Of a stretch of 5,273 nt of DNA, positions 1-5,091 are shown one piece after another. The stretch comes from Bacillota bacterium (GTDB taxonomy: Bacteria > Bacillota > Clostridia > Peptostreptococcales > Anaerovoracaceae): contig JAGATO010000316.1 in NCBI GenBank assembly GCA_017621195.1, forward strand, positions 1 to 5,273. Direction: 5' to 3'. A model generated the notes under the pieces. That model was given only the letters and a program-made list of their open reading frames with translations, was not told the origin of the DNA and searched no databases. Each line of letters begins with the position of its first letter. Position 1 is the first letter of the stretch. A program made the translations under genes and the position numbers.

Positions 1-33
1 CGCCTCTTCAATGGTGTTGTACTGAAAATCCAT
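1..33 (-). CDS. ribBA: RibBA N-terminus (partial): DHBP synthase / GTP cyclohydrolase II
   Basis: Only the first 11 codons are in the window; they read MDFQYNTIEEA. The F-x-x-IEEA pattern matches the usual start of the 3,4-dihydroxy-2-butanone 4-phosphate synthase domain, which in Firmicutes is normally fused to GTP cyclohydrolase II. The fused enzyme makes the four-carbon unit from ribulose 5-phosphate and opens the ring of GTP, the first steps of the two riboflavin branches. The ATG has a strong AAGGAGG eight bases upstream and begins 17 bases after the ribE stop, so it should be the third gene of the same operon. The fusion is inferred from the usual operon order (ribD-ribE-ribBA-ribH); a stand-alone RibB would look the same over this short stretch. 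Confidence 0.75.
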   Translation of the reverse strand, partial: MDFQYNTIEEA

Positions 34-50
34 AGTCCTTACCTCCTTGT

Positions 51-782
51 TTAAAAGCCGTTTTCGGCCAGAAATTCCCAGGTGATGCGGCTGTCGGATG
101 AGCCGCTGCGGCTTGACGCGGCGCTATCGCCTGATGCGACACTGGCGCCTGACGTGGCGCTGCCGGTCAGGCGGTTGCCCGTATCTGCTGGGCTCCTTTG
201 TTCCAGCAGCTTCTGTACGTACTTTCCTACGATATCGTTTTCCAGGTTGACCGCCCGCCCTACGTTTTTTTTCAACAGGATGGTCTCTTCTCCCGTATGG
301 GGGATGATGGATACCTGAAAGCGGTCGTATTCCAGCGAAGCGACGGTCAGGCTGATGCCGTCGATGGCGATGGAACCCTTTTCTACAATTAGATCCATGA
401 TGTGGGACGGGGCCTGGATGGTGACAAGGATGGCGTTTCCTTCCGGTTTTCGCTGTGCGATGGTACCGGTTCCGTCGATGTGTCCCGATACGATATGGCC
501 TCCGAAACGGCCGTCAGCTGCCATGGCCCGTTCCAAATTGACGGGATCGCCGACGCCCAGTCGTCCCAGGTTGGTTCTGCGCAGGGTCTCCGGCATCACA
601 TCCGCCGTGAAGCCGTCCCGCAGCAGTCGTGTCACGGTGAGACACACGCCGTTTACTGCGATGGAGTCTCCGATCTTCGTTCCTTCCAGCACCTTCCGGG
701 CGCCGATCTGAATCTCTCCGGAATCAGAGCCGGAGATCACGTGTCTGACGAAGCCGATTTCTTCAATGATTCCGGTAAACAC
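51..782 (-). CDS. ribE: Riboflavin synthase, alpha subunit type
   Basis: 243 residues. The enzyme dismutates two molecules of 6,7-dimethyl-8-ribityllumazine into riboflavin and a pyrimidine that is recycled; the family works as a cytosolic trimer. Two tandem lumazine-binding barrels are visible. The first begins FTGIIEEIG (2-10) with VNGVCLTV (43-50); the second begins near GGHIVSGHIDG (94-104) with IDGISLTV (140-147). The start is a GTG, chosen because the family begins M-FTGIIE and because AAAGGAGG lies seven bases upstream; an upstream in-frame ATG at 824 would add 14 residues the family lacks. The gene begins 46 bases inside ribD, which suggests translational coupling. The C-terminus is odd. 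After the usual DIVGKYVQKLLEQ (183-195) comes a Ser/Ala/Gly/Thr-rich stretch of about 35 residues, and only then the conserved-looking end ITWEFLAENGF (233-243). Most members run between these two blocks with a much shorter link. Confidence 0.95.
   Translation of the reverse strand: MFTGIIEEIGFVRHVISGSDSGEIQIGARKVLEGTKIGDSIAVNGVCLTVTRLLRDGFTADVMPETLRRTNLGRLGVGDPVNLERAMAADGRFGGHIVSGHIDGTGTIAQRKPEGNAILVTIQAPSHIMDLIVEKGSIAIDGISLTVASLEYDRFQVSIIPHTGEETILLKKNVGRAVNLENDIVGKYVQKLLEQRSPADTGNRLTGSATSGASVASGDSAASSRSGSSDSRITWEFLAENGF
114..167 (-). repeat. Three degenerate 18-bp tandem repeats within ribE
   Basis: Three consecutive 18-base units on the plus strand each begin TGA(C/T)G: 114-131, 132-149 and 150-167. 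Read in the ribE frame they encode the hexads TGSATS, GASVAS and GDSAAS (residues 206-223), and the following SSRSGSSDS has similar composition. The units keep the reading frame and their protein composition while differing at several bases. This fits an old expansion that has drifted under selection for a flexible linker, but that history is inference. Confidence 0.7.
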
Positions 783-2017
783 GATGCTGCCTCCTTTCTT
801 CGTTTCGTCTGTTTTACGTCGCATTCCAGCAGGATGTCCTCACCCAGCAACGTGATGGCAGGGGTGGACAGCAGGGTGGCGTCTTCCATGGTTTCGGATC
901 CCAGACCTTCCACAGGAGTCTTTGCGCCCGCTCCGCCCAGTAGCTTGGGAGCGATGTAACAGCAGATGTGGTTGACGATCCCTGCTTCGCGGCAGGCTTC
1001 GTGAATCTCTCCGCCACCTTCCACCAGGACGCTGTCGATCTGGCGCTTTCCCAGATACTCCATCAGGAGCTTCATCGATACCCTGCCGTTTCCGCCGGGC
1101 AGAGAGATGACTTCGGCGCCGCAGGATCGGATTGCCGAAGCGCGGTCGGCAACTGCGCTGGCCGCGTTCTGATCGACAGCGGAGATATCCGCTTCGGCAG
1201 GCGAGTCAATGTTCGCAGCGCAGACGATCAGCGTGGGGTACTCTCCGGCGGTCTGAAGGATCCGGCTGTCAAGAGGGATCCGCAGTCGAGAATCCACGAT
1301 GATGCGCAGCGGCTGATGAGCCCCCTCCCGACGGCAGTTTAACAGGGGATCGTCGGCCAGCACCGTTCCGATCCCTGCCAGGATGGATGCATAGCGGCCG
1401 CGGAGCGTCTGAACGTGGGCACGGGCCGTTTCGCCGGTGATCCACTGCGACGCGCCGGTGCGGGTGGCAATCTTTCCGTCCAGAGTCATGGCGTATTTCA
1501 TGACGACGTAAGGGGATTTTGTGGTGATGTAGTGGAAGAACACGGGATTCAGGTCATCGCATTCCGTTCGCATGAAGTCCTCGATGACTTCGACGCCGTG
1601 CTCTCTGAAAAAGGTCACGCCTTTTCCTGCAACCAGGGGATTGGGATCTCTCGAACCGATGAAGACGCGGGCAATCCGCTGTTCCACAATGGCTTCGGTG
1701 CAGGGCGGCGTCTTTCCGTAGTGGCAGCAGGGCTCCAACGTGACGTACATCGTTGCGCCTTCCGCGGATTCCGTCAGCGAAGCGATGGCGTTGCGCTCCG
1801 CGTGGAGCTGCCCGCATTTTTCGTGGTAGCCTTCGCCGATGACGCGGCCGTCCTTCACGATGACGGCACCCACCATGGGGTTGGGAGCGGTCCAGCCCGC
1901 TCCTTTCCGGGCCAGTTCGATGGCTCGCTTCATATAAATCGAGTGTTGGCTATCGCTTTGCGTATTGCCGTCACCATTGCTTTGCGCGATTGTTTTGGTT
2001 TGTGCGATGCTTCGCAT
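737..2017 (-). CDS. ribD: Bifunctional riboflavin deaminase/reductase RibD
   Basis: 426 residues. RibD deaminates 2,5-diamino-6-ribosylaminopyrimidinone 5'-phosphate and then reduces the ribosyl side chain with NADPH; it is cytosolic. The N-terminal cytidine-deaminase-like domain shows TAPNPMVGAVIV (43-54), HAERNA (72-77; H72 zinc ligand, E74 catalytic) and PCCHYGKTPPC (96-106; C97 and C106 zinc ligands). The C-terminal reductase domain shows KYAMTLDGKIA (174-184), GIGTVLADDPLL (215-226) and VEGGGEIH (332-339). All catalytic residues are present. The protein is longer than the usual roughly 360 residues. It has about 23 extra polar residues before YMKRA, extra sequence around 270-295, and a basic/Ser-rich tail after DILLECD (394-400). 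The ATG is preceded by AAAGGAGGTG at a seven-base spacing, so the long N-terminus seems to be translated. It is the first gene of the operon behind the FMN riboswitch, and its end overlaps ribE by 46 bases. Confidence 0.96.
   Translation of the reverse strand: MRSIAQTKTIAQSNGDGNTQSDSQHSIYMKRAIELARKGAGWTAPNPMVGAVIVKDGRVIGEGYHEKCGQLHAERNAIASLTESAEGATMYVTLEPCCHYGKTPPCTEAIVEQRIARVFIGSRDPNPLVAGKGVTFFREHGVEVIEDFMRTECDDLNPVFFHYITTKSPYVVMKYAMTLDGKIATRTGASQWITGETARAHVQTLRGRYASILAGIGTVLADDPLLNCRREGAHQPLRIIVDSRLRIPLDSRILQTAGEYPTLIVCAANIDSPAEADISAVDQNAASAVADRASAIRSCGAEVISLPGGNGRVSMKLLMEYLGKRQIDSVLVEGGGEIHEACREAGIVNHICCYIAPKLLGGAGAKTPVEGLGSETMEDATLLSTPAITLLGEDILLECDVKQTKRRKEAASCLPESLKKSASSDT
790..797 (-). 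promoter_or_regulatory. Ribosome binding site that fixes the ribE GTG start
   Basis: AAAGGAGG on the minus strand, seven bases before the GTG at 782-780 and lying inside the ribD coding sequence. It decides for the GTG over the upstream in-frame ATG at 824. Confidence 0.85.
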
Positions 2018-2024
2018 TGTCGCA

Positions 2025-2032
2025 CCTCCTTT
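2025..2032 (-). promoter_or_regulatory. ribD ribosome binding site
   Basis: AAAGGAGG, continuing into TG to make a near-perfect anti-16S match, seven bases before the ribD ATG. It supports the start that includes the extra N-terminal residues. Its last base falls within a potential hairpin (2002-2025) that also contains the start codon. Confidence 0.85.
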
Positions 2033-2128
2033 CGCTGTATGGGGCTTCTCTCGAATGACCGCCAGCCGCCATCGCGGCTCGCTGCGTTTCGCCGATGTTT
2101 ATCGCGGTGGCAGGTCGCTGCGCGGGTC

Positions 2129-2163
2129 AAAAGAAAATGCCCTATGGAAAAACCACAGGGCAT
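2129..2163 (-). terminator. Second intrinsic terminator in the rib leader
   Basis: On the minus strand, arms ATGCCCTGTGG and CCATAGGGCAT form an 11-bp stem with one G-U pair around a TTTTT loop. The stem is followed directly by TTTTCTTTTG. It lies between the first leader terminator and the ribD start. The plus-strand reading has no T tract after the stem, so it acts on rib transcription if it acts at all. Confidence 0.75.
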
Positions 2164-2184
2164 CGAATGATGATCTATCATAAT

Positions 2185-2229
2185 CAAAAGAAACAAATCG
2201 CACTGAAATGATAGACTCATTCCAGTGCG
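2185..2229 (-). terminator. First intrinsic terminator, riboswitch expression platform
   Basis: On the minus strand, arms CGCACTGGAATGA and TCATTTCAGTGCG form a 13-bp stem with one G-U pair around a GTCTA loop. The stem is followed by the T-rich ATTTGTTTCTTTTG. It starts 16 bases after the FMN aptamer, the usual place for the terminator that forms when FMN is bound. On the plus strand the same stem, with one mismatch, is followed by TATTTTTTCTC, so it could also stop transcription coming the other way. Confidence 0.85.
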
Positions 2230-2245
2230 TGTATTTTTTCTCTAC

Positions 2246-2362
2246 AACTTCTCCCATCCAGACTGTACTGTCGGTTCCGGAATTGCACCGGATCGGGTCA
2301 TGCCAAAGGCAATCGCTCGCGGACTATACCGCCGGTGGGGAATTTCACCCCGCCCTGAAGTT
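2246..2362 (-). ncRNA. FMN riboswitch (RFN element)
   Basis: On the minus strand the conserved blocks of the RFN aptamer appear in order: GGGGTGAAATTCCCC, CCGGCGGTA, AGTCCGCGAGCG, a variable hairpin, CCGGTGCAATTCCGG, ACCGACAGT and AGTCTGGATGGGAGAAG. The closing P1 helix pairs AACTTC (2362-2357) with GAAGTT (2251-2246). The family binds flavin mononucleotide and switches off riboflavin synthesis or transport genes. Here it precedes ribD, with terminator hairpins downstream, so control of transcription is the likely mode. ribD starts about 228 bases after the aptamer, which leaves room for the two terminators and a GC-rich segment. Confidence 0.97.
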
Positions 2363-2389
2363 TTTATTCAATTTTTCTCGAATAAGCAC

Positions 2390-2418
2390 ATAGTAGCACA
2401 ATTAATTGCGGTTGTAAA
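2390..2418 (-). promoter_or_regulatory. Probable sigma-A promoter of the rib operon
   Basis: On the minus strand TTTACA (2418-2413, five of six to TTGACA) is separated by exactly 17 bases from TACTAT (2395-2390, four of six to TATAAT). TGC just upstream of the -10 gives the extended -10 pattern. Transcription would start near 2383, about 20 bases before the aptamer. The spacer contains the palindrome CAATTAATTG (2399-2408); no known operator is recognised. Confidence 0.7.
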
Positions 2419-2564
2419 GTGGAAAATGATCGGTGATTTCTTTGTCCGGCCAATATCTCCGCCGCGCACCATACCTAAAAAATGAACACATACGCATGAA
2501 AAAAAGGACTATATGCAGGGAGAAAACTCCTGTAGAATAAAGAATACAAAGGGGTATGCTGTTA

Positions 2565-2708
2565 ATGCAAAACAATACGAAAGACTCCATTGTTCGACGG
2601 GAATTGGTACCTTCCTTTGACCATGGAGTTGAATTGCACCGTAGTTTTCCTGAATGCAGTGCAGTAAAAGAAATCGCCCGGGGAAAAACGGTAGATCGTT
2701 GGGGGTAA
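2565..2708 (+). CDS. Small ORF, 47 residues, unknown function
   Basis: It reads MQNNTKDSIVRREL and so on, ending EIARGKTVDRWG, with TAA at 2706-2708. The protein is soluble and polar, with one cysteine, no membrane segment and no domain I recognise. AAAGGGG (2548-2554) lies ten bases before the ATG; another in-frame ATG at 2556 would add three residues but sits too close to that site. An in-frame TAA at 2538 closes the frame upstream, so it is not the tail of a longer gene in this frame. The next gene starts four bases after its stop, and that gene's GGGGG ribosome binding site lies in the last codons of this ORF, as in translationally coupled pairs. I see no clear promoter upstream. It may be a real small protein or a leader ORF; chance is not excluded. 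Confidence 0.5.
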   Translation: MQNNTKDSIVRRELVPSFDHGVELHRSFPECSAVKEIARGKTVDRWG

Positions 2709-2712
2709 CGCC

Positions 2713-3108
2713 ATGAAAGCGATAACGAGAATACTGATTGTTCTGGTGGTTGTGGCAGTTGCCCTTGCGGCAATCTTCTTTGCCGGGCGCTATGGATGGA
2801 AGATCGGCGGCTTTCACGCTTGCCAGGGGGCAGGTATCTCATCCTTGGAAGTCGGCGAGAAAGCCATACATATCACGGGGTTCTATCCGGGTTCGTTTCC
2901 GCAGGGATTTTGCGGGTATTACAACGAAGAACGGGATGGAACACTCTATGTGGGTTTCCGGTTCAGCGGGATATTCGGAGCCTGGGAAACCGGAGATTTT
3001 GATATAACGATCCCCATGCAGGGGTACATCGATCGAATTGTCTTGAAAACCGATCGGAGCGAAACTACGATTTGGAGCAGATCGGGCGGATCCGCATTGG
3101 AACCGTAG
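2713..3108 (+). CDS. Membrane-anchored protein of unknown function, 131 residues
   Basis: The N-terminus has one strong hydrophobic segment (residues 5-24, ILIVLVVVAVALAAIFF region) preceded by Lys and Arg. This suggests a single membrane anchor with the remainder outside the cytoplasm, or an uncleaved signal; there is no lipobox cysteine right after it. The remainder (30-131) is a small, probably beta-rich domain with Gly/aromatic motifs: ITGFYPGSFPQGFCGYY (54-70), LYVGFRFSGIFGAWETGDFDITIP (78-101) and a last strand near IDRIVLKT (106-113). Cysteines at 37 and 67 could pair. The ETGDFDITIP segment looks like a conserved family signature, and I have an uncertain impression of similar short proteins in Clostridia, but I cannot name a family. 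The GGGGG ribosome binding site is seven bases from the ATG and overlaps the upstream small ORF, so the two are probably co-expressed. Confidence 0.8.
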   Translation: MKAITRILIVLVVVAVALAAIFFAGRYGWKIGGFHACQGAGISSLEVGEKAIHITGFYPGSFPQGFCGYYNEERDGTLYVGFRFSGIFGAWETGDFDITIPMQGYIDRIVLKTDRSETTIWSRSGGSALEP

Positions 3109-3215
3109 AACGCATTCGGACTGTTTTTAGCAGTTTTTTTCGCAGAGGGTGAACGAAAGGAGGAAAAATAAAGCTCTGATCGTAATCGACCTGTAACCGA
3201 AAACCGAAAGGAAAT

Positions 3216-3251
3216 AAAAAAGCCTGTAATCGTTGAAATTACAGGCTTTTT
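3216..3251. terminator. Bidirectional intrinsic terminator
   Basis: GCCTGTAAT (3222-3230) and ATTACAGGC (3238-3246) form a perfect 9-bp stem around a seven-base loop. Six A bases precede it and five T bases follow. It can therefore end plus-strand transcription from the 131-residue gene and minus-strand transcription of the tRNA, whose 3' end is nine bases away. Confidence 0.9.
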
Positions 3252-3259
3252 AAGTTCCA

Positions 3260-3335
3260 TGGCGCCCCCGAAGAGATTCGAACTCCCGACGCACGGTTTA
3301 GGAAACCGACGCTCTATCCCCTGAGCTACGAGGGC
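3260..3335 (-). tRNA. tRNA-Arg (anticodon CCT)
   Basis: 76 bases including an encoded CCA. On the minus strand the acceptor arms are GCCCTCG and CGGGGGC (one T-G pair), the D stem is GCTC/GAGC, the anticodon loop is TTCCTAA with CCT at 3302-3300, and the T loop is TTCGAAT with stem GGGAG/CTCTT, which has two G-T pairs. It would read the arginine codon AGG. The anticodon stem TCGGT/ACCGT has a T-T mismatch at its outer pair (positions 27-43). The gene lies 55 bases after the cvpA stop on the same strand with no clear terminator between, so it may share that transcript or have its own promoter. Confidence 0.96.
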
Positions 3336-3390
3336 GAAACCGTTCGGCGGATGCGAAACGGTCGGGCTGAAAAACAGCCATCATTACTTA

Positions 3391-4023
3391 TTATACCAGA
3401 CCGCGGGCAAACCACAAGAGCGGATTTGAATTATACAAAAAAGATCCTGCGGTGGAGTTGGCGATGGAATCGGTGAAAAAGCTGGTGTCGGCGAAATTGC
3501 TGATGGGGACCAGAAGGGCCATCAGAACCAGGACCAGAAGAAGGCCCTTCAAAGCGCCGAAGCCGAAGCCCAGAAGGCCGTCGGCAAAGCCGGTGAAGCC
3601 ATCGTTCTTGGTCTTGCTGAACAGCTGAATCAGAATCCAGAAGATCAGCTTGATCAGCGCTACGATGAGAACCAGGCTGATGATGCTGAAGAACAGGTTG
3701 GTGACGGTGTCCGCCAGAGAGGTGGTCAGCGTTTCCGCGGCGGCGGAGAAAGCGCGCTGCAGGACTTCCGGAATGTTGTCGAAGGTCTCGCTGATGGCGT
3801 TTCCCGCGGCGTCGGACAGGCGGCCGCTGACGTTATCACGCATGGAATCGTAATAATTCGTATGTTCCATCAAAAAAGCCTTCAGCTGGGGGTACCAGAT
3901 GAAGCCCAAAACGATGGAAAGGATCCAGCCCACGGTGTGAAGAAAGGTTTTCACAAAACCGGAGGCGAACCCGAACCCCGCCGAAAGCAAAATGATGGTG
4001 GCGATGGCAATGTCCATCCACAT
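3391..4023 (-). CDS. cvpA: CvpA family integral membrane protein
   Basis: 210 residues. Four hydrophobic segments are visible: roughly 4-22, 28-45, 108-135 and 148-174, with a polar loop of about 60 residues between the second and third. The opening MDIAIATIILLSAGFGFASGF, the GLLGFGFGALKGLLLVLVL stretch (149-167) and the ending FLYNSNPLLWF (195-205) are typical of the CvpA family. That family was named from colicin V production in Escherichia coli, but its molecular role in Firmicutes is not established. The start at 4023 is supported by AAAAGGAG nine bases upstream; a second in-frame ATG at 4017 would be too far from it. The gene is divergent from the 316-residue gene across a 92-base gap. 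The gene symbol is by family only. Confidence 0.85.
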   Translation of the reverse strand: MWMDIAIATIILLSAGFGFASGFVKTFLHTVGWILSIVLGFIWYPQLKAFLMEHTNYYDSMRDNVSGRLSDAAGNAISETFDNIPEVLQRAFSAAAETLTTSLADTVTNLFFSIISLVLIVALIKLIFWILIQLFSKTKNDGFTGFADGLLGFGFGALKGLLLVLVLMALLVPISNFADTSFFTDSIANSTAGSFLYNSNPLLWFARGLV

Positions 4024-4101
4024 AGGTCTAATCTCCTTTTCCCTTGAATATGTATAACTATCTTACCAAGTTATGCGGGAAAACACAAGGTAAAAAACAT
4101 C

Positions 4102-4107
4102 AGGAGG
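4102..4107 (+). promoter_or_regulatory. Ribosome binding site fixing the start of the 316-residue gene
   Basis: AGGAGG eight bases before the ATG at 4116. It decides for this start over the in-frame ATG at 4044, which has no such site. Confidence 0.85.
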
Positions 4108-4115
4108 CGGACATT

Positions 4116-5066
4116 ATGGATTATACGAGATATTCTCGGGCGGTCATCATGCTGGAGGAGAAGGGCCGCGAATTTGCCATCCGGCCGGGAGAGGAAATGA
4201 AAGGGTATCTGCGGGTGGAGACGGGAAACGGCCGCGGAGCCATTCGCTGCGTCATGCAGAACGTGAAGTATTTTCCGCGCAGCGAATATACATATCAACT
4301 GATCCTCTTTGGAAAACGCGGCGAGCGGACGATCCATACGATTCTGGGAACGATCCCCATCAGCCAGTACGGTACGGGCGAGGTGTACCTGCGCTTTCAC
4401 CCCCAGGACGTGGATGGACAGGGAAACGATTACGGTCGCTACACCACGGCCATCATCGCTGCCGTATCCACCGGAAATCCCAAAGAGCCGCTGCATCCCG
4501 TGCTGATGGGGAAGACTGGTTGCGAGGAGGTGGAGAGCAGGGTGACAGCCATGGCGCAGGTGACGGCAAGTGGCGGCGTTGATACCACGGAAGAAGACGG
4601 ACGGGACAGCACCGAGGCCGCGCCGGAGGCAGCCGCCAATCGGCGGCGGACGTACAACGGCTTTTACGGAACGTATCTGAAGGGCGTGTGCGCCTATCTC
4701 TGCAGCGTTTCCGGTTATTACAGGGAAATCCGGCCCTTTCGGGATGCTTTGAAAGGTGCCAGGTGGATGAAGATCGACAATCCGAAAACCATGTTTCTCG
4801 TCTCTCCCGGGGCCCATCACTTCGCGGAGACGTACGGCCATTTTTTGCTGGGGTATAGCGGCGGCGACGGCGGGGAAAGCCCCCTGCGCTATTACGTGGC
4901 GGTGCCGGGGCGGTTCCGGTGGGAGGATCAGCCCGACGGCGGCGAATCCGGATTTCAGTACTGGCTCGCTCTGGAAGAGGGTGCGGCAGGGCCGGATGCT
5001 TACGGCTATTGGATCGCAGCCATCGACGGCGACAGCGGAGAAATTTTTTCCCCGGTGCAGGAATGA
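4116..5066 (+). CDS. Uncharacterised two-part protein, 316 residues
   Basis: The ATG is chosen because AGGAGG (4102-4107) lies eight bases upstream; an in-frame ATG at 4044 would add 24 residues with no supporting site. There is no signal peptide or membrane segment. An N-terminal domain (about 1-130) opens YTRYSRAVIMLEEKGREFAI and has alternating strands such as GYLRVETGNGRGAIRCVMQNV (30-50) and GEVYLRFHP (88-96). A linker rich in Glu, Ala, Thr and Arg (about 137-178) follows. A C-terminal domain (about 180-316) contains FLVSPGAHHFAETYGHFLLGYSG (227-249), RYYVAVPGRF (258-267) and YGYWIAAIDGDSGEI (296-310). The layout resembles uncharacterised clostridial proteins in which an N-terminal beta domain precedes a region ending GYWxxxID, but I cannot assign a family or function. 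It lies between cvpA and tadA. Confidence 0.85.
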   Translation: MDYTRYSRAVIMLEEKGREFAIRPGEEMKGYLRVETGNGRGAIRCVMQNVKYFPRSEYTYQLILFGKRGERTIHTILGTIPISQYGTGEVYLRFHPQDVDGQGNDYGRYTTAIIAAVSTGNPKEPLHPVLMGKTGCEEVESRVTAMAQVTASGGVDTTEEDGRDSTEAAPEAAANRRRTYNGFYGTYLKGVCAYLCSVSGYYREIRPFRDALKGARWMKIDNPKTMFLVSPGAHHFAETYGHFLLGYSGGDGGESPLRYYVAVPGRFRWEDQPDGGESGFQYWLALEEGAAGPDAYGYWIAAIDGDSGEIFSPVQE

Positions 5067-5091
5067 TTGACGAAAAACCGCGGAAAAGCCA

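Noticed and set aside
783..824. Longer ribE start at the ATG at 824
   Set aside because: It would add 14 residues absent from the family, and the AAAGGAGG lies between it and the GTG, correctly placed only for the GTG.
1415..2170. Plus-strand reading frame of 251 codons
   Set aside because: It is the antisense of ribD and its leader, with no recognisable domain.
1930..2220. Minus-strand reading frame of 96 codons across the rib leader
   Set aside because: It begins inside the first terminator hairpin, runs through both terminators and overlaps the ribD start in another frame. Its composition is not protein-like.
2280..2641. Shared 11-base word GAATTGCACCG at 2280 and 2631
   Set aside because: One copy is part of the conserved riboswitch, the other lies inside the small ORF. 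A match of this length is expected by chance in a window of this size.
2402..2842. Minus-strand reading frame of 146 codons
   Set aside because: It opposes the small ORF and the start of the membrane protein, has no good ribosome binding site, and covers the rib promoter. It reads as a shadow.
3109..3148. T-rich stretch right after the 131-residue gene as a terminator
   Set aside because: Only a four-base stem (ACTG/CAGT) precedes the T run; the strong terminator at 3216-3251 explains the end of this transcript better.
3336..3390. Hairpin-like sequences between cvpA and the tRNA
   Set aside because: GGCTG/CAGCC and CCGTT/AACGG can form short stems, but neither is followed by a T tract on the minus strand, so I do not call a terminator.
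4044..4115. Upstream ATG for the 316-residue protein
   Set aside because: There is no ribosome binding site for it, while AGGAGG is well placed for the ATG at 4116.
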